Shown here: in pieces, positions 1 through 12,902 of the stretch | Layout: each line of letters begins with the position of its first letter | Numbering within the stretch: position 1 is the first letter of the stretch | Source of the DNA: Ophiobolus disseminans | Taxonomy: Eukaryota > Ascomycota > Dothideomycetes > Pleosporales > Phaeosphaeriaceae | Length of the DNA: 64,000 nucleotides | NCBI GenBank assembly: GCA_010093685.1 | Contig: MU006231.1 | Span: 105,928 to 169,927 of the forward strand | Direction: 5' to 3' | Notes under the pieces: generated by a model | Database searches by the model: none | Seen by the model: only the letters and a program-made list of their open reading frames with translations | What the model was told of the DNA's origin: nothing | Position numbers and translations under genes: made by a program

Positions 1-885
1 ACGGATATGGACCCTGCTTCCGCATTCGCAGCCATACGCCTTGCACGTTCCAATTGTCGAGACGATTGTCACCATGCAGGACCTATCAGTGTGGTCTGTA
101 CGGGACTTCGTGCGAAGCGTAGAACAAGTAAAGGCTACCGAAGTAATTCGTGTGGCTTTTGTTCAATTGCTAAGGTACACAGAAGCGCTCGTATACTGCA
201 AGTAGGCCGCACGACTTTTTGAGCTTGCATGAAGCATCGCGGCACGCCATTCACTCCATGGAGACACTAGGTGTGACTGTCGATACGATCAGCGCCCTCC
301 AGCAACACGCCTCTCGGCTACCGAACGAGACCGATCAGCATAGCCGGTCGACGACAGACCTGAGTCAGATACAGGACCAACTTGCCTTCCAAGTCCGCAT
401 TCTGCAGAACATGCTTCGGCGATCGCAATCCAACAAAGAACGACTACAGAACGAGATTGCTTTGGTAAGTGTAGCAGTATTGATGACGCGAATGTTTGTG
501 CTCAGGCGTAAACAGGCGTACAGTATGATCGCTCAGCGAGACAGTCAGACAATGACGGCGCTCGGCGAGGCTGCGAAGCGTGATAGCGAGGCTATGCGAA
601 CCATCGCAGTTGTCACCATGGCTTTCTTGCCACCAACATTCTTATCGGTTAGTCTTGATCTGCAAGGTCTGCCGTGGTATGACTAACCTTGAAAAGGCAA
701 GTTTCAGCACGAGTTTCTTCAACTACACGCCTGGGCATACTGGCCAAGGTGCCTAATGGTCTGTATCTGGCAAGTTCTGGGTATTTTGGGTGTGTGCGAT
801 CCCACTGACAGGCCCCACACTGGCCATTTGGCTTTGGCAGCAAAAGAGGAACAGAAGTGGAAAATTAGCCGGCTATGTGCGATAG
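1..885 (+). pseudogene. CorA-like magnesium transporter C-terminal part, interrupted by a stop codon
   Basis: This is the 3' part of a fungal CorA-like membrane protein; the 5' end lies outside the window. Joining exons 1-127, 183-464, 516-647 and 697 onward gives one frame: a soluble segment (TMQDLSVWSVRDFVRSVEQ), a helical region, then the first membrane segment AVVTMAFLPPTFLS..STSFFNYTPG. Introns 128-182, 465-515 and 648-696 have GT/AG ends. After the first membrane helix the frame meets TAA at 754-756. The same frame stays open beyond it and encodes the second helix (KFWVFWVCAIPLTGPTLAIW) to a natural TAG at 883-885. No plausible intron removes the TAA, because the only GT..AG choice is about 26 bases. 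In the family the two helices form the transport pore, so the product would lack helix 2. It is either a recently inactivated gene or a sequence error. Confidence 0.6.
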
Positions 886-1288
886 GGACGCAGAGCCTGC
901 TGATCTAAGCTCACGTTGAAGATAATCGTGAAATACGTGTTGCGAAAGCTGATCTTGGAAGCATCGATGAAGGGTAATGAGTCATTACATATAATTCACG
1001 TCGCTCCTAACCTGACCCAAGCACTTCGATTCCGATGACATGATACCGCATTTCATGCACGGTTGTCGGAAGAAGTCGAAAGTGTTTACATCACGTCGTG
1101 AATAATCGTGTCATAACTCGTTTAGAGGTTTGGGACGCATTGATGAGTGTCCGTCTGGCTGGCGCGATGAGGAAGAAAGTGGTGTCGCACTTGTTAACCG
1201 TAGGATCTGTCGCGCTCTGTGTGGGTTTGGTTGAGAGCCGATATGCAGTCCCGGTGATGCATCCCTGCATATGGTTTCATGAGGTCAC
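886..1288. other. Intergenic, no gene seen
   Basis: Between the 3' ends of two convergent genes. Open frames here are short and resemble no known family; no RNA gene was recognised. Confidence 0.5.
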
Positions 1289-3978
1289 TCAATACTCGTT
1301 TCCAAGAACGACACTTCTCTTTGACCCAGCTTTCATCTGACTCCATATACTACCACCTATAAATGCAGTGGTGGATGCCGTTGCGTCATTCTCAACGTGC
1401 TCAGGACACTCGCGTGGAGGAAACTTGCCCTGTGATGTGTAAAAGAACCTGCACACGTCGAACTCGTGGTGGTCGCCAGGAGCAGCGCAAATCCATCGTA
1501 TTGTCGACGATTGGAGCTGAGGCCAACATGCATCGCACCAGTGGTGGCCAGGGAACTTGGGTGATGATTTGGAGGAAGCTAGGCGGACGATTCTTTGGCA
1601 GATTTTGTTAGAGCAGCAGACGGTCGGCTCCATTGCCGGCCACCGTTGTCGGAATTTCCAGACGCCCGTTGCAGCCATGTCACGGTTGCTAACCAAGCCA
1701 AGCTGCTGGCAGACCTCATTACAGTTGTGGAGGGCGAAGAAGCACTTGAAACCCTCGCTATTGAGGTTGACGTCGTTCATTTTGAACTTTTCGGGGTCTT
1801 TTGTGTGAATGGCAGGGTCGGTGAGCACGTTGCCCAGTCCTTGGAGATCAACGACCATGAAGTGTCCCCACGAGCGTTCGTATGTGAAATGCGAAAACGC
1901 CTGGACGTTTCGGTTGACCGAGTCCTCTGGTGTGTCTTCTCTGACGAAGAAGGTATTGTTGTTGTACTTGACGTAATCGCCCGGGAGGTAGGGCTCAAGA
2001 GACATGTATACCTCTTCATCTGCAGAAACTGCATTGGTTTTGCCTTTGAGGCAAGCTGTTGCCAAGAAGTCTATCGACTGGTCTGTCCTGACTAGTCCGT
2101 TGAACTCTAGGGCAAACGCTTTGCACAAAGCCTGAACACGCATATCCTCGATCATGTGTTGTATGCCCTTACCGCCGGTGATGAATGACTTAACCACAAA
2201 CTGGTTCGCTGAAGCGGCGATGCGCGCGTATGACGCGATGCGCTGTGCGCCTTGGCCAAATGGCTTCGAGCGCGCATGAATGGTCCACTGCGTAAAACTC
2301 AACTTGATGTTGTCGTTGGAATCCATCATATCCGCAAGAGTGCTGTCACTATAGACTATAACCTCAGGGCAGTATCCCTCCACGTCCCATGTCCTGTCGA
2401 GCCAGTTGGGCGAGTTCCATTGCGCCGGCTCCGCTTCGAGACACACGTCGACTGAACCGACCGCATCGTTGCGGGCACTTGCAGGATTGAGACTGGAACC
2501 AAATTGGTGTCTCGGATTTACGGAGCTGGCTGGACTCGCCTTGCTGTTGTGGAAAGCGAATGGTTGCGGATTTGCTGTACGTGTGATCGAATCCGTGACA
2601 GTTTTCAGCACCAAGCGTTGGAGGAGGGCAATGTCCTCACCCAGTCGCAATTCCTGAAAGAGTAATCTAGGGCTGCTGCTGCTAGCACCGGGCCTACTGG
2701 TCCCTCCAGTGCTCTTGCTACCATGTGTGGCATCATGATACTTGTTGCTAGGAAGCAGTTGAATATCTGCCCCAGCCGTTTCGTAAATACGAGAAAAAGC
2801 ATTGACCATGCGATCGGTGCTGCTCCTGATGTTGAGGAATGTGTAATTAAGACCCGTCTCGACTAGCGACTGGATCACGGAGTCGAACATCAAACCATGT
2901 GGCTCGCTTCCAGGTGTGTAGTACTTCTTGTCCTTTTCTTCGGGCATATCGTGCAAAGTGTTTCCATGAGCGGGCGCATCAGCGATGTGTATGATGCACC
3001 GAGAAGGATGCATCCAAGTAGCATTGCAGGCCTGACGGAGGCCACCAAGTGCATCTGCTGTCCATCCCTCACCACCTCTAGCCTTCAAACCACCGAGAAA
3101 CGTTCTTGCGTCATCGATGGATGTTGTGAAGTCGAGAAACTCAACATTAGGATTGTTACAATGGTCCTTATAACCCACCACAGCAACACGAACCATGGAC
3201 TCGCCGAGGAAAGTGCGTTGAATCCTAGTTATGATGCTCTGAATCTGGTCTTTTGCAGCGTCAATATAAGGTTTCATGGAAGACGTAGTGTCGACAAGGA
3301 AGAGCACGTCGGTCGAACACATCGCTTGGAAAAGACCCTTGGTGTTTCTTCCTGGGACTTTTGCGTTGGCCTTGTCGACAGTGTGCTGTACTTGTCGCAC
3401 CCGTCGCTGAGCTTCTGCAGCCGAGATAAACGGGGTTACAGAGTTGCTCTGGGTGCTATGAGAACGGGCTGGTTGCACGAGCGTCGCATTTGGGGTCATG
3501 CCCAGGAAGGGCGGTCGCTGGCGAGTGGTACGCTGGGTGGCGCCATACGAAGGCGGCCGGTCAGCTCCAGAGGATTTCGATGAAGGCGTGGATAATACTT
3601 CGGATAAATTTAGGTTATTTTATTGTATGGAGGGAGTGTGGATGTTCCTGCCTTACCTTGAAGGTCGTCTAGTGGTAGTTTTTGTTCGCCCGCGGGTTTC
3701 CTTGAAGAAGTTGAAGCCGACGATGCGACGCCGCGAGGCAGAGAAGAGCGGAGGAGTGCGTCTGCAGTGGCGTTCAGGTCATTCCTTGTCATGCTGGATT
3801 TGGACACTGAAGCTGATGAATGGAAAGGAATTGATCCTGAGACCTTGCTGCGCGACGCTGGCGAGGCTGAGGACGCAGTTGGACCGCACAACAAGGCGTC
3901 GGCCATAGCTCCCACATTTTGAGACTTGGTACGCGATACAGAAGATGCTGTTTTGTACGACGGAGGCAATGAATCCAT
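1289..3978 (-). CDS. VWA domain / alpha-kinase protein (VwkA-like)
   Basis: Two exons, 3978-3657 and 3597-1289, with a 59-base intron (GTAAGG..AAG), give about 876 residues starting MDSLPPSYKTASS. The first ~140 residues are Ser/Pro-rich and low complexity. Residues ~200-395 form a von Willebrand A domain with a MIDAS-like DTTSSM after a hydrophobic beta strand (DVLFLV). Residues ~545-790 form an atypical alpha-kinase domain with a glycine loop (GQGAQR), a VVKSF lysine strand, the catalytic-region strand GHFMVVDLQGLG and a zinc-type cysteine pair in HNCNEVCQQLGL. This VWA plus alpha-kinase architecture is that of Dictyostelium VwkA and related fungal proteins, which are soluble Ser/Thr kinases. 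The C-terminal ~90 residues contain further Cys/His pairs (VCCSNKICQR, HHWCDACW) that look metal-binding. It is divergent to the ankyrin gene at 4296. Substrates are unknown. Confidence 0.85.
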
Positions 3979-4295
3979 ACTTGCGCCGCACGGTACGTGG
4001 AGTAGTGAGGTTTGGCGGACGGATGAAAGAGGGGAATGCTACAAGAGCTTGGAAATACCCATGCGACGGGAGACAGCATGGCAGGTGTGCCAGCGTCGAG
4101 CATTAGTGGCTGCTCAATGCCAATGAGACGAATTCGGGGCTGAAGAGGCGTCGATCGTATCAGGCTGTGAGGCTCACCGGTGAGGGGCGCAGCCCAGCTC
4201 TTCCCTTCTGAGGTTTCCCGCCTTTTGACCTGCATGTGTTGCATCCCGTTTCCGTTTCCCCTTGATCATTTTGCGCGTTTTGTGTACTCTGTAGC
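3979..4295. promoter_or_regulatory. Shared divergent promoter, 317 bases
   Basis: Separates the start codons of the VWA/alpha-kinase gene (minus) and the ankyrin gene (plus), so it must hold the upstream regions of both. No recognisable operator was identified. Confidence 0.4.
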
Positions 4296-7200
4296 ATGGA
4301 GTGCGCTGATGGGCAGGGACCGGGCCCTTGGACGGACCGGGCCCGGGCCGAGGTTTTCCTCCGCAAGGCTAAACTTGATACGCCGTTCGACGTTCCTCCG
4401 CTGAAGGCATGGCCGACTACGGATTTCGAGTCCTCACTTCCCGATCACGCCAACAGAGCGAGAGCACTGCTCGTTCAACATCGGGTTACGAGCCCATCGT
4501 ATCGTCCACCAGCTCAGCAAAAGCGCAATCTCTTCAGGACGAAAAAGAGGCGGGAAGCGGCCTCCGACGGAACATCATGGATATTTACGACTTACGAAGC
4601 TGCTTGCATCTTCGACACTTTGATAATATCCCAGCCGCGTTGCCCCCCTGGTATTAGTCAGGCTATCTTGTCTCATGCCTCGGTGTCCTCGCTCGACGAG
4701 TTATGGTCCTGTCTACACGATCCCAAGAACACGAAGAGCGTTTCCAAGCACGTTGATGGCACGCCAAACATTACATGGCTGGACCACGCGGCTAGTCAAG
4801 ATGACGTGGACTATGTACGCTTGATGTGCCAGGCAGGTTTGTATCAACAAGCTTTAGACGGGGCCTTCGGCATCGCCCTGGCGCGGCACTCCATGGACGT
4901 TATGGAAATGCTTCTCTCATTCGGCGCATGCGCCTCCTCATACAAGACTCAGATTCGCGAGCTGTTCAAGCATGGGGACAATGCAGTTGCTAGGCTTCTG
5001 CTCTCGGCTCACCCAGGTGCAATGAGCTTGTCCGCTTGGCGACACTGTCTGGCGGAAGAGGTGGCCGACAGCAGGAAAATACCGCCCTCGATCCTGCTCA
5101 TGTGCCTAAATAATCGACGAAGCATAGCCTGCCCATCGCTACTCCTCGATGCTCTCAAGTCGCAGAACTTCCACAGTTCGGCTGCTATACTCGCATACGC
5201 AAATCCAGAGAGCCGTCTTGCGGGTGCTAGTCTGGCCGCGTGTGGCCTGGTTTCCGATGTCGACGACGCCGATTATCGTTATGACTTCTTCACATTACTA
5301 GCTGACTCTGGACTCCTTAAAGACAGCGAGACCACTCGCAAGGAGCTGATGGTTGATGTTAAGATCCGCCATCTCCCGCTTGTGCGGTTGCTGGCCGACG
5401 CTGGGGTGGCTGTGGACCTCGGGCCATACAATGCTGTCGCATACGCTATATCCACGATGGATCTTGAGCTACTAGACTGCTTTCGGGGTTGTGACGTGCA
5501 CACACCTGTCGCACTTATCGTTGATATGGTTCCGGAATCATTGTCGGAGTTGCAATTACTGCGACTAGTGGACACCCTGATGCAACGAGGATTGCCCGCC
5601 AAACCCGTAAACGCTCTTTTGGTTCGTGCAGCACGTAGAAGATACACTCGACTTGCCGAGAGGCTACTCTGGATTGGAGCATCGGTTCAGCATGAGGGAG
5701 CCAGCGCGATCCACACAGCCATCGTAAATGAGGATTTCGACATGCTCAGCATACTACTAACAGGATTTTGTTCCGCAATCATCCTCTCCGCCATGGTTCC
5801 CGTCGCCATGGCGCTGGAATCAAAATCTAGTCGACGTCAAGCTATGATAGCCCTCGTTGGGAAGGGTGTTTTAGGACAGTGTCTCGGCGTCCCGCTTCAG
5901 AATTTGGTAGCTGAGGAAGGAGATGTTGATTCAGCTCTTGTTCAGGTGCTTCTCAAATACGGCGCGCCTGTCGAGAGTGTAGGCGACGACGACACTAATG
6001 CCATCCTGCAGGCGGCGCGGAAATGCGACGTATCAGTTCTCGCAATGCTCTGCAGCGCTGGTCCGTCATCTACAATGCTTTCTAAAGCTGTGCAGATTGC
6101 TTTCAAAGCGAGGCATACCTCCGGATACGAGGCGGCGCTGGGGACCATCATACTACTGCTCACGCGGGGAGCGAAGGGTCCACTAGTCGATCAATTACTT
6201 GTGAGCGCGGTGATCGAAGACTTGGAATTGGGCATATTGCGTACCTTGGTTGAACACGGCGCTGAAGCAAACTTTGCTAACGGAGCCGCTTTTGAAGCGG
6301 CGCTGTCCATAAACAATCACAAGCCCCTGGAGATCCTGTGTTCAAGGTGTCCTCCCAAAGGGGAGATCCTAGACCGCGTTCTACACACTGCGATCGATCC
6401 GATACACTACAGCTTACCAAACCTGGAGCTTCTCTTGCGCTCAACGCATTCTGTCGGAGCTGCACTAGATGCGTTTTGGTGTTCGAATAAGATCGGCGAG
6501 AATCCGCACGTTAAGTCGATCATTACTTGTTTCCTGCGACATGGAATGAACGTCGACCATCGAGAGGCTTCCTTTCTTTGCTTTGCCTTAGAAGAACTAG
6601 ACATCGAGTTTTTGATCAAAGTTCTTTCTTGGGGTCCAAACCTAGAGTCTCTCACCAAAGCATTCAGGAAGGCTGCTGACGTCAAGCCGAGGGAACTCAG
6701 CATCAAAGCCATGTCTTTGATCCTCGAAACAGCACAATCGAAGGAGATCGGTCAATCGGAGGAGTTGGTGCAGCAGACGTATATTGCTTTCGATGGCGAT
6801 TCGGCAGGCCTGACGCTCCTTCTTGATCACATGGCCAACATCGATTTCGACAATGGAGCAGCCTTATCAGCAGCAATAATATCTGGAAGAGTCTCGCTAC
6901 TCAACTACATGGTTAAACGTAAGCCTGCAGTAAGCACCCTACATCGGGCGTGTCTTACTACGGCAGCATCGGAAACACTAAGTTCGGATCAAAAGCAGCG
7001 TATTTTTGATATCCTCCTGGGTGCGAGGGACAGCGAGATGACGAAAACGGAGCATGCGTCAGAATTACTAGCTGACTGTGTCACTGAATTTCCCAATCAC
7101 ACCCAGCTTCCCTTGCTTTTACTGAAGTACAGGGTAGATATTCAGTTTGGTACCCTCAAGGTGGCTATGCAAACCTCGACACGCGACCTTTTCAAGGCTC

Positions 7201-9213
7201 TTATTGACAGGCAGAACGTTAGCACCGTTACGGACATTTTTCGAGTAGCCGCTGACGTATTGAACCGCCATGGAAGGAGATATTGGATTTACGAATCTCT
7301 ACTAAGCCTAGGAGTGGCGCACAAGGATATTTCAGAAGCCCTTATCAGCTCCTTACACGAACGCGAATTGGGGGATTTGGAACTCCCAAAGCTGCTGCTA
7401 AAGCACGGCGCTGACGTCAGCTTTGCAAAATGTGCGGCTTTTGACTGTGCCCTCCAGGCGAACAGCTTTACAACTGTGCAGCTGCTGAGCCAGTATATAT
7501 TCGACGACCATACAGCCTGTTACGCCTTCGACCTCGCACGCAAATCCACCACGCTGAGCGCAGACGTCCGTTCTGAGGTCTACTCTTGCCTACTGCAATG
7601 GAATATCAACGCGACATCCATCTACGACGCTCTTGTAGGTGCTGTAGAATATGATCATATTGACGAGCGGATCGTGCGCCTACTGCTTGCAAAACACGCA
7701 GATCCCAATCAAGAGTTCGGTCGCTGCTTCGTCATGGCCGCCAGGGCCAGCGCTAACCTTGTGTTCCAACTTCTTGCAAAATACGCAAACTGTTCCGTGG
7801 TCTTCAAGGCTCTTATGAAAGAATTTCGAGATGAGCAGGAGGTCTTACTGTGGTTCACCATGTGTCTCGAACAGCAGCCTCGGTCCATCAAGTTTGATGA
7901 GCAAGATCAGCTCTTCCAGTGCATGTGGAGATTTCCTACCGGTTCTAGGCTTCTGAAAGTGCTTTTGAGGCACGGAGTCTCTCCTGCCACGTTGAAAAAG
8001 CATGCACTTGCCACCACATGCGAGCCGGAAGAGTGCACGCTTCTCATACGGGCCCTTCTTTACATTCCGAATATCTCCAATGACACTATCCTTACTCTCC
8101 TCCACCATGGTCCTCAAAAAGGTGTGTCACAGCCAATCTCGCTCTTTGATCGATTTTCCTTCGCGAGCCAATTAGCATCTATAAATGTGATACTAGAGAC
8201 AATGCTTACCACAAAATGTAGCATTACCCACGTATGCGACGCCAGAAATCGGCGTAACCGCAGCATTTGCATGCCTCCTTAACAAGGCCCGCACGCCTGT
8301 TCTAAAAGCCTTGCTTGGCATGAATGAAGGAGCCATACAGGTATGCCATATACCTGCCGCCACCTTCCGATACTTCGGGAGGGGAGGAAAGGATACATCG
8401 CAAGTCGATGAAGATATGTTGCCAGCCAGGATCCCAATACGAGAAGCCTGTTTATTTCTAGGCAATCTCAGAGCGTACAAAGCTTTGGGACGCGATGAGA
8501 TACCGAATGACGGAACACTCCACACTGTGGCGCTCATGGCGATGCCAAAGTTCGTCCAGTGGCTCCTTCAATATCATGATGCGAATGCCAAGGTCGTAGA
8601 GCAGTTCGACACGATGATCCCGCTTGCACTTGCATGCAACGCTGCGAAATTTTCTTGGTGCAAAATCGCGAACGAAGAGGCCAAATTTGCGACTCGACGA
8701 AGAGAATGCATCCTGCTGCTAGGCCCGAAGACCAATCTGAAGTGGCGCTACCGACAGAAAAGCATTCTGCACATCGCTCTGGAGAACGGCCCGGAAGTGA
8801 CGGACGCAATGCTCGAGGCGCTCGACGTCCGCAACGATCCTAAACGCGAGGAGCGGTACCTGTACAAGGACAAGGACGGGATTGAGTACTCACCAGATGA
8901 GTACGTCCGGAGAATAATGCAAGAACCAACCTCCACGGATAAGGCGCATCTCTTATTGCTCCTCGAGGGGAGCAAAATAGAGCCTCGTTACTTCCGAAGC
9001 GTCATGCCTGGTGAAGGCGAGCAACCGGCTGGCTACTGCGGCCTGCCCCCTAAATATGCCGATGCTTGGAGGATGAATGAAGCAAATCTGTATCGACTCA
9101 ATCGTCGTAGGACTCCCCAACCAACCGATTCTATCATTTCCATAGGCGAAAAACGATCTTACGATAAAAAACGAGCTATCCGAGTCGATGTTGCACATAG
9201 ATCTCTAAGCTGA
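4296..9213 (+). CDS. Giant ankyrin-repeat-like protein
   Basis: An open frame 4296-8121 joins to 8222-9213 across a 100-base intron (GTGTGT..TGTAG) in matching phase, giving about 1605 residues; without the join, both exons look like separate proteins. From residue ~150 the chain is a long series of degenerate helical repeats of about 33 or more residues with ankyrin signatures such as ALLLxxGA, KLLLKHGADVSFAKCAAF and VRLLADAGVAVDLG, and a recurring Ala-rich first helix. The N-terminal ~100 residues are polar. No catalytic domain, signal peptide or membrane segment is visible. Proteins of this kind are scaffolds or sensors in filamentous fungi and evolve quickly; the specific role is unknown. 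The 3' end (ENLYRLNRRR..) is basic. The intron position is inferred. Confidence 0.75.
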
Positions 9214-9853
9214 AGCAAAGAAGAGGGTTGTGCTCGCGAGGCGCAACGACCGCGTTGCCTGAAATAGGCTGGATCTAGACAGGGATTGTGATCGGTTCGC
9301 TCGTACGTTCTGATGGTCGGCGACAACACGGATGATCAAAGCGCAGTGGTATAGTCCTATGCTGATCATCTTAGCTTGAGCCTTCGAGGAGTGGAAATGA
9401 CATTGTCGTTAGTAAGGAACATGGCGAGGATAGCAGCAAAGATCCAGGATTGCGGTCACGTGCGCGAGGATGCAAAGATCATGTAATGGGAGGTTTTACT
9501 TGACTTGAAGAGCTTCAGAGAACACTACGTTGTAATTAGTAGGATACTGACTATTTCGTTAAAGGACGAAAAGCAGCAGTCGTGGGGAGCTGAGTGTGTT
9601 CCAGGAATTTCCTTGCTATAGGGATGCGAATGGCGCACAAAGGCTCAGCCCTTTATGTTGGAAAATGCATTGGCTGTTTTGCTTGCTTGCCATTCATTGT
9701 CAATTTGCATCTGAAGCTTAACATCCAAAACATATGCATATGAACTTCGTGAATGCGGCGCTACCCTAATACACAAGAACAATACGCTCCGTCCTAAGAC
9801 TGACACACTTATGAGCGGTAGAACAATGTAGCGCGAACCCTAGCCTTGTATGC
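9214..9853. other. Intergenic, no gene seen
   Basis: The 3' flanks of two convergent genes. No coding-looking frame, tRNA or repeat was recognised. Confidence 0.5.
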
Positions 9854-10545
9854 TTATTCCTTGGTGATCGGTTCTCGAATCATCAGCGGCTCCTCATACA
9901 CACCCTCGCCTCCATACAAACCAAGATCTAGCTTCAACATATCGACGTCGTGGAAACCGCATTGTCGATACAGATGATGGCCTGACGGACTCGACTCCAA
10001 ATAAGCAGGCAGACCAAGCTCATCCGCCTCCTTCGTTCCCCACTCCACGAGTATTTTACCAGCACCCCGACCCTGGAAGCTCGGATCGGTATGAAGCATG
10101 TGAAGGTCTAGATGGTGCGTTAGACGTCGAGACACCAGGGCTGTCAAGGTAAAGACTAACATAAATGAGGTTTCTCGCCCATGAGCTCATCCTTCTTTGT
10201 CGAGAGACTACCGAAAAAAGCTTCACAAGCTTCTACATTTGTTCCAGGGCCAAAATTTCTCGCCGGCCTTCGCGCTGCGGCCGCTGCTGAGGAAGAGTCG
10301 TAAACGTGCCATTTCGCAAACGCAATGAGTTGCCCGGTCTCTTCGTCATACGCCTGTATGTATCGTGCAGTCGAGTCGGTCTTCCTCATGTCGATGAGCT
10401 GCGTGACCCTTTGTTGTTGCGAATCTGCGGGGAAAGGTCCTGGGAAGAGAAAAGGACTTAGGAGATTGTCGGCGTAGGCGGCATGTTCAATTGCGCAGAC
10501 GCGAGGAATTTCGTCATCGGAGACGTCGCGGATGATGATAGCCAT
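9854..10545 (-). CDS. GNAT-family N-acetyltransferase
   Basis: Exons 10545-10161 and 10107-9854 join across a 53-base intron (GTTAGT..TCTAG, branch CTAAC) to a protein of about 212 residues. The start MAIIIRDVSDDEI matches the family pattern of a beta strand at the N terminus; an in-frame ATG 13 codons upstream (10584) is the alternative. The acetyl-CoA binding motif A is clear after the join: LYLHMLHTDPSFQGRGAGKILVEWG, with Q/RxxGxG/A as QGRGAG. Motif B follows as LPAYLESSPSGHHLYRQCGF. The family transfers acetyl from acetyl-CoA to an amine; the substrate here is unknown. An Ala run (SSSAAAAARRPA) sits in a loop before the core. Cytosolic by absence of any signal. Confidence 0.85.
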
Positions 10546-11403
10546 CTTCAGCAGTGATGAATGGAGTGTTGGAGGTATGATCAAATCGAGAGGTATAGGA
10601 AGAAGTTGTCCAGCTGAGTCATCATCCTGTTCTGGAAGGTACTTAGATCATACGCCCTTTCGCCCTTCCGCCCCCCATCTTGGGCCGCCGCCATTTTCTT
10701 CACCACGAGCGAAGCCTATGGTTCACATCCTTTGCCAAGATTGTGTCTTGTTCTTAACCATGCGGTGCGCGAATTCGGAGACACCTCCTTCCAGAACAAG
10801 AAGATCCGGTTCTCCATGGTGCATTCACAACAGGTTGTTGTCGATTGGAAAGATTTCGAGTAGCTTCTTGCTGTGACCACACTTTGTGTCCACTAGCTGG
10901 CATATCGCCTTCAGGTCTTGCAGGAATATCGCGAATGCCAACGGCCCCTGTAAAATTCCGGACCAGAGCCCAGGTGATACTTCCCATCGTTGTGATCGAT
11001 CCATTGCTTTTGGACCTCGGAAACCTTGAAGTCCACATGGGAAAGAAATCGCGGTGTTGCAGCCAACAAGCAACTCAGCAAGTCCTGCCAGAACACATCG
11101 CATTGTGCTTCATCGACTAGAACCACATATTGATGCCAAATGTTTGGCATCCATCATGTAGCATTGCAAGTAAGCAGCCCTGCTTTTCAGGAAAGATTGC
11201 ATGGTAGTACTGACGTGGATAAAAATGGTTAATGATATACAAATCATGAACATAATGACTTTGAAGTAGGGATATAAACATGAATGTACCGCTTGAAAGA
11301 ACAATAACGAATACTAAATGACTCCGGGTTTATGCACCACAATAATTCTTCCTCTTTCCCTGTTCTGGAAAATCAAAGAATGCCATCGCTTCTAAAACTC
11401 CTC
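10546..11403. other. Intergenic, no gene seen
   Basis: About 860 bases without a convincing gene. Overlapping short frames on both strands lack family resemblance, and neither strand gives a spliceable model. Confidence 0.45.
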
Positions 11404-12460
11404 TCATTTCGTCTGTTGATGCTGCTGAGAGTAGTAGGTTGCGTCCATCTCCACAGGGTTATTGTATGCTGGTGCTTCGTGCACAGGGGCTTGGTGCGCG
11501 TACTTGTCGGTCGGTGGGGGCGAATACGGCTGTGCCATTGCAGGCTGTGGTGAATACGCTGCTTCGTGGTATTGTTGTTGTGGTTGTGGCTGGTGTCCTG
11601 GCTGGTAGCCGTAGCCTTGGTATGGATCGCCAGGAGGCGCGTTTGTATCGATCTTGCCGGTAGTCTTTCGTCGTCGCCAGAAGAAGAAAGCAATGGCGCC
11701 GAGCAAAGCGAGGCCACCCACAACACCGCCTACTATTCCGCCAATGGCGCCACCTGATAGACCACCATCATCCGCTGGGGACGGTGTAGCTGAAGAAGTG
11801 CTAGTTGCAGACGCTGTTGCCGATGCAGGTGTGGATGAGGCTGCGGATGTAGACGATGAGGGACGATCTGAGGGGTCTACGCCTGTCATTGCCAGTAACT
11901 GGACTTTGTTGATTGCAATCGAGGTCGCGGTGGGGCTTGCGGATAGAAGTGACACATATGTCTGGTTCAGCCTTGTCGCATTCAGAGATCGTAGCGAGTT
12001 TTCGCCTTTGCTCCAGCATATATTGAACTGCCTGTCCCGAGATGTACAATCCTCGCTGTAGACGTCAGCATTGTTACAAACGTTGGATTCAGTGCCATAG
12101 TACTCACGTTTTCTTGTCACAGCAGTATTTGACATCTCCAGATGATTGCCTATAGATACAGCCTAGTTGCTGATCTGAAGGTGTGTCTGTGCCACCATTG
12201 CATGTCTCGCGTCCCTTCCAGCACACCGAATCCGTGCTTCCGGGTTCACAGCAGTAGAACTTCTTCGTCAATGTGTCTTGGCTGCACATGTTCGGTGCCT
12301 CGCAAGGATACGGCATCGTATTGACAGTAGTGCTGCCGCATAATCTTGGAGCGCTGGCATTCCTGCCAGAGGCCGCAAAGTAGTAATCATCGAAAGCTGC
12401 TTGGGACGGAGTCGCACACAGTGCGAGAAGCCAAAGCGGCTGATACGAGAGAAGGCGCAT
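11404..12460 (-). CDS. Secreted/surface Cys-rich single-pass membrane protein
   Basis: Exons 12460-12108 and 12055-11404 join across a 52-base intron (GTGAGT..CTACAG) to about 334 residues. The start MRLLSYQPLWLLALCATPSQA is a signal peptide. The ectodomain has a regular cysteine pattern (CGST..PCEAPNMCSQ..YCCEPGST..CWKGRETC..CIYR..YCCDK..DCTSRD). A Ser/Thr/Ala-rich stalk (STSAASSTPASATASA) leads to a Gly-rich transmembrane helix (GGAIGGIVGGVVGGLALLG), a basic stop-transfer (WRRRK) and a Pro/Gln/Tyr-rich cytosolic tail. This layout is typical of fungal cell-surface sensor-like or wall-anchored proteins; no enzymatic domain is visible and the ligand is unknown. Confidence 0.8.
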
Positions 12461-12902
12461 GATGTCTCAGTGGTTATAACAAGTGAATGCTAGAAGAATC
12501 GCGGAGGGAGAAAGACGCGATGTTCGCGGAAGAGGAAATGCCGTTCGTGAGCGATGCGAAGATGCGGCGCAGAGATCTCAAATGAGAGATGAACGAGCGC
12601 AAGGTAAGGCTGATAGCATCGATGCGCGCGAGCGGGGAGGTCTAAGTTTAAGTCGAGGCAGTGTTCTTCAGGGGTTGTGGCTGGCTCATTTGCTAGCTGC
12701 CAATTGCAAAAGCGTAAGAAAGCCTCGCAGACACATCCTTGCCCTCTTCGGCAACTCTGAGACGGACGGCGCCCGTCTCGTCCAATGCCATCGCGTCAGC
12801 GCGGGCCCGACGGCTCTTGGACTGGGGGCCGAATGCCCAGCCTCCTCGTACTTCGAGAGGCAAGAGCCTCTTCAATATCCTCAGGATCCTGGCGGAGCCG
12901 GT

